Below are positions 52,336 to 63,838 of a stretch of DNA of 64,000 nt, one piece after another (position 1 is the stretch's first letter; each line of letters begins with the position of its first letter). This DNA comes from Macropodus opercularis. Lineage: Eukaryota; Chordata; Actinopteri; Anabantiformes; Osphronemidae. The notes below the pieces were generated by a model. It made no database searches, had not been told where the DNA came from, and saw only the letters and a list, made by a program, of their open reading frames with translations. The stretch lies in NCBI GenBank assembly GCA_030770545.1, contig CM061106.1:5757001-5821000 (forward strand), read 5' to 3'. The position numbers and the translations under genes are program-made.

Positions 52336-52539
52336 GTGAGTTGTTGTCAGTGTGAATCAGGTTGATGTAAACTTTCTATGATGATCAATAGTTGTGTTGT
52401 TTGTTTGTGATGTGAGTCAGTTGGTTTGTGTTTAGTGTTAATGTGAAGGAGAAGCTTTCTTCACTGTTCTTCCAGCAAACACTCTGATCATGGATCAAAT
52501 CTCCATCCAGCCAGTAGCTAAAGCTCTGATCCTGTAGAG

Positions 52540-54701
52540 CAGGGGGGTCCAAACTAGTTGGCCCGCGGGCCAGTTTTTATTGGCCCGCAGCAAATTCTGA
52601 AAATATAATTGAATATGGCCCGCACATGGCGCTTGAGCTCAACTATGTTGCACTTCTCAGTTTCAACACTAGATGGATCCAATCACAGAAAAGGTGCTTC
52701 TACACTAAACAAAATTAAGCAAAGAAAAATATTTACCACGAGTCACCAGAAATGGCAGCATCGAAGAAACGCAAGATAGCAAGTGAGTGTAGAAGATTTC
52801 AAACACTGTGGGAAAATGAATATTTCTTTAAAGAAATCAACGGAAAGTGTGTCTGTTTGATTTGCAATGAAGATGTTGCAGTGAAGAAAGAGTATAATGT
52901 CCGTTGGCACTATGAGACCAAGCATCAGAGCTACGCATCGTACACAGGTGCCGAACAAGCACAGAAATTCAAGCAAATGGCAGTTAGCCTGCAAGCTCAA
53001 CAACAGTTTTTTTTGTGCTAACAAAATACAGGAAAACGCCACAGCAGCAAGCTATGAAGTCGGACAACTTATTGCCCAGCATGGCAAACCGTTCTCAGAC
53101 AGTGATTTCATAAAGCAGTGCCTCATCAAAGTCACCGAAGTAATGTGCCCGGAAAAAGTGCAGGATTTCAACAACGTGAGCTTATCCAGAAATACAGTGG
53201 TGCGGAGAATCGAGGACTTGTCAGCTAACCTGAAACTTCAGCTGAGAAAGAAAGCTCGTGGTTTTGATTTTTACTCGATAGCATGCGATGAGAGCACAGA
53301 CGCCACAGACATCGCACAGCTTTTAATTTTTTTGCGGGGAGTCGATGATAATTTTTGCTGTACGGAGGAGCTGCTTGATATGATGAGCCTAAAAGGCACA
53401 ACGACGGGTGGAAATATTTTTGATGCTGTGTCAGAGGCAGTTGAAAAGATGGGGCTTAAATGGGACAAGCTCTGTGGAGTAACAACGGATGGAGCTCCAG
53501 CCATGACGGGTGAGCGCAAAGGGATGGCATCCATGGTGTGCGTCAAGGTAAAAGAGAGCGGAGGTGAGGCTGTTAGGATGCACTGTATAATCCACCAAGA
53601 AGCACTGTGTGCCAAGACTGTCCAGCTGGGCGATGTGATGAACACTGTTGTAAAAACTGTCAACATAATTCGAGCTAGAGGACTGTACCACAGGGAATTT
53701 CAAGCTTTCTTATCTGACGTGGATGCTGAATACGGGGATGTACTCTCCCACTCTGATGTGCGCTGGCTCAGCCGCGGCTCTTTGCTGCAGCGGTTTTATT
53801 CGCTGAGATCAGAAATCGACAAGTTTTTGAAAGAGAAGGGCCGACCTCTTCGTGAACTGAGTGACCCTCTGTGGCTGGCAGACCTGGCATTTTTAGTTGA
53901 TCTCACTCACCATCTGAATACACTGAACAAGAACCTACAAGGCAAAGAACAGCTGGTGTCACACCTGTATGCACACATGAAAGCCTTCTGTGTAAAGCTC
54001 CGCCTGTTTGAGACACAACTACGAAGCTTTAATGCTGCACACTTCCCTGCGCTGTCTGAAATCAAGTCTGCTTTTCCAAAGGCAGACCTTTCTGCTAAAA
54101 AGAAGAAATATGCTTCTGTAATTACATCTCTCGTGACAGAATTCAACCAGCGTTTTTGAGATTTTTCTGTCATTGAAAAACAAATCAAGCTGTTCTCGAC
54201 CCCCTTCCTGGTGGATGCAGAAGAAGTGGAGGAGAGTCTGCAGTTAGAACTGATTGAAATGCAATGTGATGATTCTCTGAAGAGTCAACATCAGCTTCTC
54301 TCCCTCCCTGACTTCTATCAGAGTTTGGATCATGCCAAGTTTCCTCTGATGAGACGCCACGCAAAAAGAATGATGAGCCTGTTCGGCTCAACATACATAT
54401 GTGAACAAACATTTTCTCTGTTAAATCAGAACAAAAGCAGACTGAGATCCAGAATGACTGATAGCCATCTCCGTGAAGTCCTTCGTGTCTCAACCACCAA
54501 ACTTTCTCTTGACATCCCAGCCATCCTTCAATCCAAAGGACAGCATCACTGCTCCCACTGAGAGCAATGTTCTTCACATTATAGGTGAGTTAGAAATACA
54601 CACAGTAATCATGTGTCAATATGTCACCTCTTGTGTGTGGCCCGGGCCTTTGCTTATTTTTCTGTATTTGGCCCTCACCAAAAAAACTTTGGACACCCCT
54701 G
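52540..54701 (+). mobile_element. hAT transposon copy 2, full length with broken transposase
   Basis: A 2162-bp element with terminal inverted repeats CAGGGGGGTCCAAACT... and ...TTTGGACACCCCTG. The flanking 8-mers are CTGTAGAG and GTTTAGAA, sharing only the TnTAGA core positions, so no clean target duplication is present. The left edge coincides with the end of homology between the inverted-repeat arms. It is in opposite orientation to copy 1 (2352-4165). Confidence 0.85.
52752..54561 (+). pseudogene. hAT transposase (BED finger, RNase H-like core), broken
   Basis: The frame opens at ATG 52,752 with a basic start and a BED-type zinc finger (CLICNEDV...HYETKH). It breaks in a poly-T run at about 53,008-53,015. 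The next frame (to 54,159) holds the catalytic core, with DESTDATDIAQL and TTDGAPAMTGERKG, and the helical insertion. A stop (TGA, 54,157-54,159) precedes the C-terminal hATC dimerisation part (LFGSTYICEQTFSLLNQNKS), which is open to 54,561. One frameshift and one stop disable it. The family resembles GTF2IRD2/ZBED/EPM2AIP1-type domesticated hAT proteins. A cellular role is unlikely here because of the intact transposon ends and broken frame. Confidence 0.85.
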
Positions 54702-55005
54702 GTTTAGAATAAATATGACAGGACAAACAACATTTACAAACTCTGATTACTGAAACATTTAAACTACAATGTAAATAAAGTCAATTAAATAACACTACAT
54801 CACCTGAGAAACCTAAATTTAATTTATAGAGATAATCGCAGAGATACAGATAAGCTGACATGAGTGTGGATAGATGGTGGTCAGCTGTATAAATGAGAAT
54901 GTGTTTACCTTGTCCTTGATTCTGGTATGTGAATGGCTTTGTGACTGTGGAAACATACACCCTTCTCTTCTCCTGTTTACAACTTTCAACATCCCCCCTG
55001 TGGGT

Positions 55006-55552
55006 CTAAAAGTAAGTGTTTCTGTACCACAGCATGACTCCCTTAGGTTTTAAGATAATCTTCTGTATGAAGGTATCATGTGTGCCTTGCTCTTCTTGGG
55101 ACATAATTAGCAAACTATTCACACCACTCTTGTGTTTTCTTAACTTTTTTTGTTCACTCCAAGAAAGTGTTTTTAATACTGCAGGTGTTGGAACCTCATC
55201 CCAGCAACCTGAGTTCAACACAGTGTCGTCCAACTTATTTAAATTTTCCAGATACAGAGTCTTTGGAGGTTTTGAATTGAGATTGTCTGCAATTACACGT
55301 CTCGTCTGCTCTGATTGGACTCCTTTTTAATTGTTCCTTGGAGTGTTTGACAGGCTTTACCTGGAAGTGAACTGCTGCCTTAAGCGTGGTCTCATTTTCC
55401 ACAACAACTCTGACCTTAATAGGACAGTCATCCAATGTGCAGTTTCCAGAGCAGACAAAAACGGGCGTTTTTCTTTGAGAAGATGTCTCTTGAAGGCAAA
55501 GCTGCAAAATGAATGAATACTTTGAATCCATTCTGCTGTTACATTCGTCCAT
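55006..55552 (-). pseudogene. Degenerate transposase-like remnant, family uncertain
   Basis: Two minus-strand frames, 55,552-55,235 and 55,233-55,006, read like consecutive parts of one protein. The first has paired Cys near VCSGNCTLDDCPIKV followed by KAAVHFQVKPVKHS. The second has LKTLSWSEQKKLRKHKSGVN and KPKGVMLWYRN. The pattern recalls fish zinc-finger, transposase-derived proteins, but I cannot name the family with confidence. Frame breaks lie around 55,234. No terminal repeats are visible. Confidence 0.35.
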
Positions 55553-55931
55553 TGTAGGGTTTTAAATTCACAACAGCGGTTAACTCAAAGCGAGCCGGGC
55601 GGCTGAATTTAGTCTTCAGGGGAAAACAAACACAAAGTGCGAGGCGGCGATCGGCGTCTCAGCCGCAGTGATAATGTTCAGCATTAGTGGTCCGGAGCTT
55701 CGGTTAGCTAGTAGCGAGAGGTGAGCCGTGTCAATCATGAACAGGAAGTCGAAGTAGAGCAGACCAGGGAATCTATCAGGGTTCAGGTAATAGGAGCAAC
55801 AGAACAGGGAATAAACTCAAACAAACCAAGAGGCAGGATTGTATCGTCTGGACAGTTCTTCACAATAAGAGCATAGGCCGGAAGTCAGGCTGCCGATCGT
55901 GACAGGTTGTGCCTTCTGATATTCCATTAAA
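55553..55931. other. GC-richer repeat debris
   Basis: It contains CGATCGGCGTCTCAGCCGC and ends near GATCGTGACAGG (about 55,897), which resembles the minus-strand start of an LTR, but no matching end or target duplication is found. Confidence 0.25.
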
Positions 55932-57395
55932 TTAAAACATTTCTGAGTTTGTTTTTAATATTCTTAATGCTTTATTCCTTTCTTTAACTGCAATGCCACA
56001 CTCATCCGTCCACCAGGGCACTGCTTTCCGTTTCATTCTTCCTTTACTCTTAGGAACACACTGATTGGCGGCCTCTACTATTGTTCCTTTGATTTTTTCA
56101 TCAATCTCCTCAATATCCTCATTTAGATCTATTTTGCACATTTCTCTCTCACAGATATAGGTAAACAATTCCCACCTTCTCCTACTAAATAACCACTTCC
56201 AAGTTGTTTCCTTTTCCCTTTTATTTTTCACCAGCCCTATATTACAGAAAATTTGAAAATGATCACTACCTAGTGACGTTTCTTCCACCACATCCCACTC
56301 ACTCCTCCCACCTAAGTTTCTACTCACCAACATTAGATCCAGTACTGACGTGCTCCCTGTGTGCACATCTATCCTAGTTCCCCTGCCATCATTCAAGCAA
56401 ACCATTCCTCCAACAGTTCTTCTATAACCTCCCCACAACATGCTATGAGCATTAAAGTCCCCACATCCCAACACCCTGTCATCACCCATACCTTCAATGA
56501 GCATTAATTCCTCTAGACTTAATCTCCTACACGGATTATAAAAATGTATTATTACCATTTTTCCCTCACCTGTCCATATCTCCACAACCACATATTCCTG
56601 TTCACCCCCTGTGCTAACTTCTCTAAATGAAATATGTTTTTTAATAAACGTTGCACATCCTCCTCCATCTCCCTCCCTCCTGTCACATCTGACCAAAGCA
56701 TATCCATCCATTCTGAAGTCTAGTTGGGGTCTTAACCATGTTTCCTGAACACATATCACATTTGGTCTGAATGGCAGATCATCTATATATTTCCTAAATT
56801 CCAGTCCATTGGCTATCAAACTTCTCGCATTCCATTGCAGCACTAGAACCATATTTACTACTGTCCTGTTCCGGAATGTTCCTGACTTGTCTGGAGACTG
56901 AGTTCATGTCTCACCTCCTCCCAAGTCAGTCCTCTGATGTCTAAGTGCTGAACTGCTGCTTTAACAATTATTTGGATTCTCTCTCTTTTAGACTTTACTT
57001 CCATTGTGGCATTAAGTACTCCTGCAATAAAAGTAATCAGTTTTCTCCATTCTACCGTGATCTTCCCTTCCTCTGCCTGCACAGATTCTCTATCTATTTG
57101 TCTTTCTGCACTGCCTCTTTGTCCTCCATTTACGTCTCTGTGGTTCACTCTTTTCGCTGCCTCTGCATAGGTAATCTTATTCGAAACTTCACCTGTTGAA
57201 TCTCCTTTTCTCATCTCATGACTTCACACACTAGGCAACACTATGACTTCCGCCACAGTTACAGCACTTAGGTCGCTGCTCACGATCACACTGCCCGTAA
57301 TCATGGTCTTCTCCACATCTTGCACATCTCCGCCTTCCTTTGCAAACTGCAGCTGTATGTCCAAACCAAACAGGAACTCAAAACTGCGCTGTCGT
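55932..57395 (-). mobile_element. I-clade (Nimb/jockey-like) LINE fragment: ORF1 zinc knuckles and endonuclease
   Basis: The minus strand carries, in order: a gag-like ORF1 end with CCHC zinc knuckles (FGHTAAVCKGRRRCARCGE, then CCNCGGSH, about 57,370-57,235); an ORF1 remainder with ITYAEAAK (57,214-56,858); and the start of ORF2 (56,852-55,932) with the endonuclease motifs QWNARSL, QETWL, GCGDFNAHS and GSDHFQI. ORF1 has frame breaks near 57,220. ORF2 is open for 306 codons and then ends. The reverse transcriptase is missing, so the 3' part is deleted rather than the 5' end, unlike simple LINE truncation. Confidence 0.8.
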
Positions 57396-59290
57396 CACTG
57401 AAAAAAAACCCTTTGACATAGTATGTGTCATTTGCATTTCCTTTGACACGTTTTACAGGAATACTGGAATGTTGTTATAATGTCAGGCTTCCAAAACACC
57501 TGCATAGCCTGAGTTGATGGAGAACAGAACGTCCGTCATTAATTCTGCTTTTCACAAGTTGTCATGTCTCAGTTGCTTGACGTTATCAGAAGGATGATAT
57601 AGAAAGATTATTGACGTTCTAACAGCTGCAACTGAAGTGTGTTCTAAAGTGAAATTGATGTGGTTAATGTTTATCAGACTGAAGTGGGTTCTACCCAGTA
57701 AAGTTTATATCTGCTAAACACTGATACCTAGTGAAGTGTCAAGTCAGTTCTTCTAAGAAGAACTAACAGTTTAAAGCAGTGGCAGACGTAGACTAACAGC
57801 ACACAGGTGGATTTGTTTGGGCATTTGAACGGTTGGTTTTCATGCAGGTATTTGAATAACATGCAAACTTTTTCCGACACCTGACAAACCCCACAGAGTT
57901 TCGAGCTTGTCTAGATGTGAATGGCTCTGCACAGCACCAACAACAGAGGTGAGTGACTGTCAAGATTATTTTTACTATTACTATTATTACTATTACTTTT
58001 CTTTACAACATTATTATCACTTCTAGAAATGGTTCCTCTTCTCTGCACGTTGCTATTTGCTGATTTCTGTTGTGGGTTGTTAGTAACAGCTGGGACTTGG
58101 CTTCCAGTGCCAAATATAATCTTAACTGGAGACATCAAAGCTGAACATTACTGTCATAAGTACAGCACTATTAATCTGGGCGGACATTGAACCACTGAAA
58201 TAAGCTGGACTCTCCCGTGAAGATGTTCATTTTGTGTTTAGTTGTTGTTGTAGTTCTGGTAAATGAAAGCCTGACGCCAGCTACTCTGTCATAGCATGTT
58301 GTCCCCGTCTCTCTGGGGGATGCTCTGGTGTCCTCCCACAGGGGACTGGACATCCTTGTCTTTCTGTGTATGTGCTTGTGAGGAACTCGCGACCTGTCCA
58401 GGATGTACCCTGACTCTCAGCATGCCTCAACCCTTTTGAGGACTAAGTGCTAGAAGGTAAATGAGTGTTGCTCAAGAAATCACTGTGACATAAAACTATA
58501 AACCCTCCAGTCGGTTTTGCTGCAACAAGTTTGCCATTAGCAGCTTCATTATGGTGAGAACTGTAGTTACAGCAGAGACGCAGCGTTTGTCTGACATAAC
58601 AGGCTGTAATAGCCCCGTGGCAACAGCTGCTTTCAGCTGCTCTTGTGGCTGAACGGATAGAGAACTGTGTGTTATCATAGGAGACTCGGGTTTTCCATAC
58701 TTTTACTTTTTGGAATAAATCAGCTATGTAATATTAAACAATTTAATTATAAATATGTTCTAAATGTTATATCATTATGCTTTATTTTGAAATTTAACAG
58801 TCTTAAGCATCAAGGGATGTTTTAATCTCCACAACTAACAATTACTGGGGAACACATTCAGCAGTGCAGCATTCTCAGTGGTTTATTCCTCTGGAAATTA
58901 TCAGTCTAGTTTGGTTTGTTTCCTTTGTTTCTATTAGCCGTACTGCGTCGTGACCAGCAGGTGGCGCTGGATCACATCCTGGCAGAAGTTCTTTTATGAA
59001 CATACAAGCATCAGATCAGAGGTGATGCTCTGTGGTGACAACAGTGATGACACTGGGGGGGAGTGAATCACCATGGAGATGGGCAGTTGATTTCCTATAG
59101 TGAGAAAATTTAGAATGTTAACTCACACAGTATATGTTAGATACAAGTGTGTCTGGTGTAAAGTCAGTGAATGATGTTTTACGTGAAGGAGGAGAGTAGA
59201 GATGAAGTAGGGACAGAACACCAGCGGGTGGAGGAGCAGGATGGAGACGAGCTGGATGTTGCTGATGACTTTTGTCATGATCAGCAACCT
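57396..59290. other. No gene; small repeat debris
   Basis: At about 58,385-58,465 the sequence (CGCGACCTGTCCAGGATGTACCC...) is a decayed copy of the tail of the SINE at 60,396-60,748. Otherwise it is unique-looking AT-rich sequence without coding domains. Confidence 0.4.
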
Positions 59291-59855
59291 GACTTCCAGG
59301 TTGGAGCCTTATCTTGAAGGCCAATCCCGGATCTGCCTTGATCGAACCCTCACCAACGTCACGTGATTTCTGATTGTTTGCACCTGGACCTTGTTCACAC
59401 TCACTCCATTTAAGCTCTGTTCGCAGACACTGTGGTGTCGGATCGTTGCTCATGTTTGTTCCTGTTTTTGCATGTTCTCGCTCATGTCTCTCTCACCCAC
59501 GACACATGAACTCAGTCCTTCATGACTTCGACTCAATCGCAACAACATCCCCTGCCTGGAAACTACTCACGCTAAGTAATCTGTTCATTGACTGCTGGCT
59601 GTCACGACCTGTCCTCCGTGCTAGAGCGTTTAATAGCTGCTGGACCCTTTTCGCCACAGCTCTCTCCCTGTTTTTGTATTTTGGACTTTCTACTTTGCTT
59701 CAACTCGCTCCACTCACACTGTGACTAAAACTTAAAAGCTCAGAATCCGCCTGGTCCGTACCATCGCTGGCACATCCCCCTGGAGCTCGTGCCAGCGACC
59801 ATGACAACTTTGGATTTTGGAGTTTGGCTGCTGAGGTGGGTGGAGGTGTGGTTGG
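59291..59855. repeat. Probable LTR-type insertion interrupting the Fc-receptor-like gene
   Basis: The block contains CATTTAAGCTCTG (promoter-like, about 59,408) and a Ser/Leu/Pro-rich translation with no domain. It separates the second Ig-exon remnant (ending about 59,860) from downstream sequence. The boundaries are not resolved. Confidence 0.3.
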
Positions 59856-59859
59856 GCCC

Positions 59860-60229
59860 TTTGTTTGACAGTGCAGAGGGACATGTCCCTCCATCACAGG
59901 GGGGACAGGACTCACTGAATCCAGTGAGAGACACACTACAGCGTTTCATCAACACTGACTCCACAGTCTGATCTCACCAGTGACAGTGATGCTGATGCTG
60001 CTGGACCCAGAGTTGGACTCACACCAGTAAACTCCACTATCATGAGGGTCAAAGTAACTGATGAAACAACAAGAACCGTCTTGTTTTCCCCAGTCAGCTC
60101 CACACTCAGCTCTGGTTTCTCTGCTTGTGTTCCTCCTCAGTCTCCATCCAGCAGAGTCGTCCTCACAGCTCAGAGACGCAGACTCTCCATCAAACTTCTG
60201 ACATGTGTTTGGTTTCACAATCAGACGAG
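59860..60229 (-). pseudogene. Fc-receptor-like Ig-domain exon plus partial second Ig exon
   Basis: The exon 60,229-59,978 (acceptor TCTCAG, donor GTGAGA) encodes a C2-like Ig domain. It begins RLIVKPNTCQKFDGESASLSC, has a Trp (GWRL) and ends DSGVYWCESNSGSSSISITV, which supplies both disulfide cysteines and the tyrosine-corner motif. It resembles fish FCRL-type leukocyte receptors. After a short intron a second Ig exon starts (about 59,942, VSLDSVSPVPPVMEGHVPLH) but is lost after ~30 codons, near 59,855. No signal peptide or membrane exon is recognised, so it is probably a gene fragment, although the first Ig domain is itself undamaged. Confidence 0.7.
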
Positions 60230-60395
60230 CTGAGACAAAAACAAATTCCAGTAAACAGTTTCAGTATTTCCATTAGAAATATCAAACAAGACGAAACCAC
60301 CAAAGTAAAGGTCACTGATACAGTTAGTTTCCAGACACGTGAAGCACTTTGCTTCAATGCAACCAGTAAAATAGTTGGTATTACACACAGTAAAA

Positions 60396-60748
60396 TGTGG
60401 TGGTTAGCACTGTCGCCTCACAGCAAGAAGGTCCCGGGTTCAATTCCCGGAGGCGACCGTGGGCCTTTCTGTGTGGAGTTTGCATGTTCTCCCCGTGTCT
60501 GTGTGTTTACTCCGAGTTCTCCGGTTTCCTCACACAGTCCAAAGACATGCAGATAGGTCAATTGGAAAAACTGCGTAAATTGCCCGTAGGTGTGAGTGTG
60601 TGCGTGACTGTGACTTGTCTGTCTATATGTGTGGACTGGCGATCTGTCCAGGGTGTACCCTGCCTCTCGCCCATAGCCAGCTGGGATAGGCTCCAGCACG
60701 CCCACGACCCCTTCGGGGAATAAGCGGAAGAAGATGAATGAATGAATA
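60396..60748 (+). mobile_element. tRNA-derived SINE-like repeat
   Basis: The head GTGGTTAGCACTGTCGCCTC acts as an A-box-like region and GGTTCAATTCC (60,438-60,448) is a perfect B box of RNA polymerase III. A conserved body (TGGAGTTTGCATGTTCTCCC...) and a GAATGAATGAATAA tail follow. Dispersed pieces of the same family are at about 58,385-58,465 and 61,205-61,345. A head-tail structure with simple-repeat tail is typical of fish SINEs. Confidence 0.7.
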
Positions 60749-61204
60749 AAAATAGTCCCTTTTAAATAGGAAATAGTTTCTGGATGCTCAAGGATCCAAT
60801 TAGGTTTTCCTAATTTCCTACTTACTTACTTATGTATATAAACTGTTTAGTTTGGCACAAGGTGAGGACAGATAACTAGTCTCATCTTTTTCTCACACAG
60901 TGATGTTCAGACGGAGACCTGCAGCATTCATCCACCTGCCTTCACTGAGTTCAAAATATATTACACGTCCATGTCTTATTAAGCCCTATTACTTAAATGT
61001 AATCATTTTATGTTGATAGCGTTTTTAAAACAAATATTAGTTAATCTGTTAATAATCCAAACTTATTTGCACAACAAGCTTGAGATATAGTAACATTAAT
61101 AATTACTTCCCATCCCCTCCAGCTCTGTTAGAAGAAGAAGAAGAAGCATTGCTGTTGTGAGAATGAACTGCCAACCTTTTAGTTCTAAAGAAATCCCATG
61201 AAAA
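60749..61204. other. No recognised gene
   Basis: AT-rich sequence with a short GAA/AAG run near 61,132-61,146 and nothing else identified. Confidence 0.4.
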
Positions 61205-61350
61205 CAGTGTTGATTCGATTTCTGGATTTCTGTGTGGAGTTTGCATGTTGCGTGAGTTCTCTCTGGGGTCTCCGGCTTCCTCCCCACAGTGCAAAGACAC
61301 CTGGAAACTGACTGAATTGTGTGTGTGACTGTGACGTGCGCGTGGTGTTA
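61205..61350 (+). repeat. Decayed SINE fragment
   Basis: TTTCTGTGTGGAGTTTGCATGTT...CAGTGCAAAGACA matches the body of the SINE at 60,396-60,748, with deletions and substitutions. Confidence 0.6.
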
Positions 61351-61367
61351 GTGCTGCCGCATTAGGC

Positions 61368-62065
61368 TGTAACAATTCTGCCCTCCAACCACCAGAGGGC
61401 GCTCTTGTTCCCCTCTCTTCTTTGTTGGTTTTTGTTTTGCGTTTCTGGTCATCATTGTTTTCACCTGTTTGTCATTTCCTGTTTAGTTGGTATTTAAGTT
61501 CCTTCCTTTGACTTTGCTGGCTCGTTTTATTATTTTGTTACCCGAGATCCATAGTTGTGTTACCATTTGGTGAGTGTGTAAGTGTGATTATGTGATTATA
61601 TCTGTTACCTGAGTTTCCATAGTGAGTGTTATCTAGTGTCTGTAGTAGTGTCTTCCGTTTACGTATTTGTACTTGGTGTTGTTTGTAGAGAGTTATTTGG
61701 TATTAGTGTTTCTTAGTGTTGATACTTTGTTTTTGTGTCCTGTCCGTGTTAAAGTTTGTACTGTCCTGCTTAGTTTGGTTAGTGTGAGAATCTGTATGTT
61801 AGGGGTTTTGGTTTATTAGTATTTGTTATGTTACCTTGTCCTCTGGTTTTGTTAATTAAACTATTAGTTCATCATTCTTCTGTGTCTTGGGGTCGTGCAA
61901 TTGGGTTCTTCCCTTATCGGTTTTGTAGTATGGGCAAAGCTTCCAGGTCGAGCAGCCCTGTTTTGAATTTCGAGTCTTGTGATCGGGAATCAGGCTCTAG
62001 GTTTAGCCTCCCCGTCAGTTAGCTTTGGCGTCACCCTGTGGCGATTAACTGTAGTTAGATCTTAA
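61368..62065 (+). repeat. LTR-like remnant related to the 25,268 family
   Basis: It starts TGTAACAATTCTGCCCTCC, shares the GAGGGCGC motif near the start, has TATTTAAGTTCC (61,491) and a late GTCGTGCAATTGGGTTC (61,891). The same order of elements occurs in the 508-bp block at 25,268. The 3' boundary is not clear. Confidence 0.35.
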
Positions 62066-63838
62066 CTGTAGTTACGATCTGAGTGGCCGCTCAGTTTGAG
62101 CTGCTTTGAATCAATGCCTCCATTCAAGGGCAGATTCGAATGCTAGTGTTAAAAGAAAAGTTTTCATCAAACAGCCAGTTTGGAGCTTGACCTGGCCTCC
62201 AGAGGTAAGGACTTCCAGCCCACAACACATCTCTTTTCATTCAAAGGGAGTTATTTGCACTGCAATACTGTAAACCTGCAGATCATCAGCGTATACGTGA
62301 TAAGTCTCTACAAGCTACACAATAAGACCAGTTGGTAAAATAAGTCAACCCAGAACCAAGCCACCAAGTCCATCAACATCCAGAAGAGCCATCAAAGTGT
62401 CATGTTGGACTTTTCAGAGAGCAGCCTCAGTGCTGCGTCGATGAACCCAAACTAAAATCTGTCAAAAAGCTCACTTTGCTATAAATGAGCTAAGACGACT
62501 CCAGTATGTTTGCCAGGAATAAAAATTGTGAGACTGGTCTGTGATTCTCTAGTGAAACAGCATCCAGGGGGTTGCTTTAAAGGAAACAGGAACTGACACC
62601 CTGACACAGGCAAAGAGTCAAAACCATCACTTTGTACTGTTTGTTACCCTGACCCTCTAGTAGCAGAGAGCAGCCAGCCCTCACGTAAAAAGTGGTTGAT
62701 TTATCAGCCTGCCTGGGGTTTAACAGGTTTCTATTCTAGGCTGAGGTGAAGGAATTCATCCAGCTAATTCACTACCTTCATCCCAATGTTCCCCCTGCTG
62801 CACTAACATCAGCACCTGTATAGACCAGAACATTACAAATACCAATGAGTCTCCCTGGTTAACGGCAGCTTCCTGCTGAAAGTAACAGTTGTTGTGGTTG
62901 CTGGAATAAGTTTTGGTGATAAGTATAGTTTTATCACACAGGAGGTTTTAATTTGGGTCTAGATTAAACCAACCAGAGCTTTCATCATGTGAGCCTGGCT
63001 TAGTCACACACTACTGGATACTTTTACATCCACGAGGAGAAGCTAGGCGCTCTTTGAAGAAACCCTGATAAAAGACAATTAAACCAAGGAAGCTGTTACT
63101 TTAACTGCAGATGTTGAACTTTATTTAGCAGATGCAAAAGCTAACAGCAAATAATAAAAATGATTAAAATCCAATGTATTGAATGTGTAGGTGTCTATTC
63201 TTGCCCTATGGTGCTATTCTACTCACAACCCCTTTGGCTTTTGAAGTTTAAGGCTGGTTGAAGAGTGGACACGACTCAGGTGTGAAGATTGTTGGCTGAG
63301 AGTCTCTGGGTTGGAAACTGAGGCCCAGCTGTAGATCTTCTACATATTTTGAACCTTGTGTGAACATCGGTTACTCTTTATCAATAGACGCTTCCTGCGT
63401 TTGCAGTGACTTTAAGTTTTAATCTATTCACTTGTGTAACCTCTACCCTTTTCTTTAAACTAACATTCCAGTTGTGTGAGTCGTGCATGTGAGTTCCAAG
63501 CCCTGTCAGTGTGTTTGTTGGCTATAGGCTCCACAGAGAGAGGCCATCTATACTGTAAATAAACTAAAGTTGTGACTCTGTGCCATCGGAAGCTGTAAGG
63601 AAGTTCCTGCATGTAGTAGCCCTGCATTTTCTGTCTGTCAGTCCTAGTGGCAGCAAGTTCGTAACCACAGTTTATAACAAAAAGGGTCGTTCATTAGCTC
63701 AGAAAAAGAGTCACATGACAGAAGAGATAGAAAAAGAAAAAAAAGAAGAGTTTAGTCTAGAGTTACAGTTAAATGTGTGGTTTGAAAGTTGCTGAGACTT
63801 GAATGATGAGTAATGATGATGCTTAATCTTCCTGCAGA
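62066..63838. other. No recognised gene upstream of the PYRIN exon
   Basis: The stretch lacks domain-coding frames. A plus frame at 63,580-63,795 is Lys/Glu-rich at its end without a motif. The region probably contains the promoter or an upstream intron of the PYRIN-domain gene. Confidence 0.35.

Larger units (their letters stand above)
36167..52539 (-). repeat. Right arm of the giant inverted repeat
   Basis: The reverse complement follows 17,741-29,676. Homologous blocks are 36,167-40,704 and about 50,317-52,539. Between them lies right-arm-only sequence: the upstream part of an R4-type LINE fragment, the gypsy element 41,034-49,222 and ~1.1 kb more. The arm also holds a piggyBac-type MITE (51,869-52,135) absent from the left arm. 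The outer edge coincides exactly with the terminal repeat of hAT copy 2. Confidence 0.85.

Noticed and set aside
52752..54561. Possibility that the hAT transposase is a domesticated host gene.
   Set aside because: It lies between intact transposon ends, has a frameshift and an in-frame stop, and a second broken copy exists at 2352-4165.
58635..58690. tRNA-like segment with an A-box-like TGGCTGAACGG.
   Set aside because: The expected B box and cloverleaf stems are not present, so it is neither a tRNA gene nor a clear SINE head.
59118..59453. Minus-strand frame with a leader-like hydrophobic stretch near 59,280-59,170, considered as a signal-peptide exon of the FCRL fragment.
   Set aside because: It is downstream, not upstream, of the Ig exon in transcription order and has no splice context that fits.
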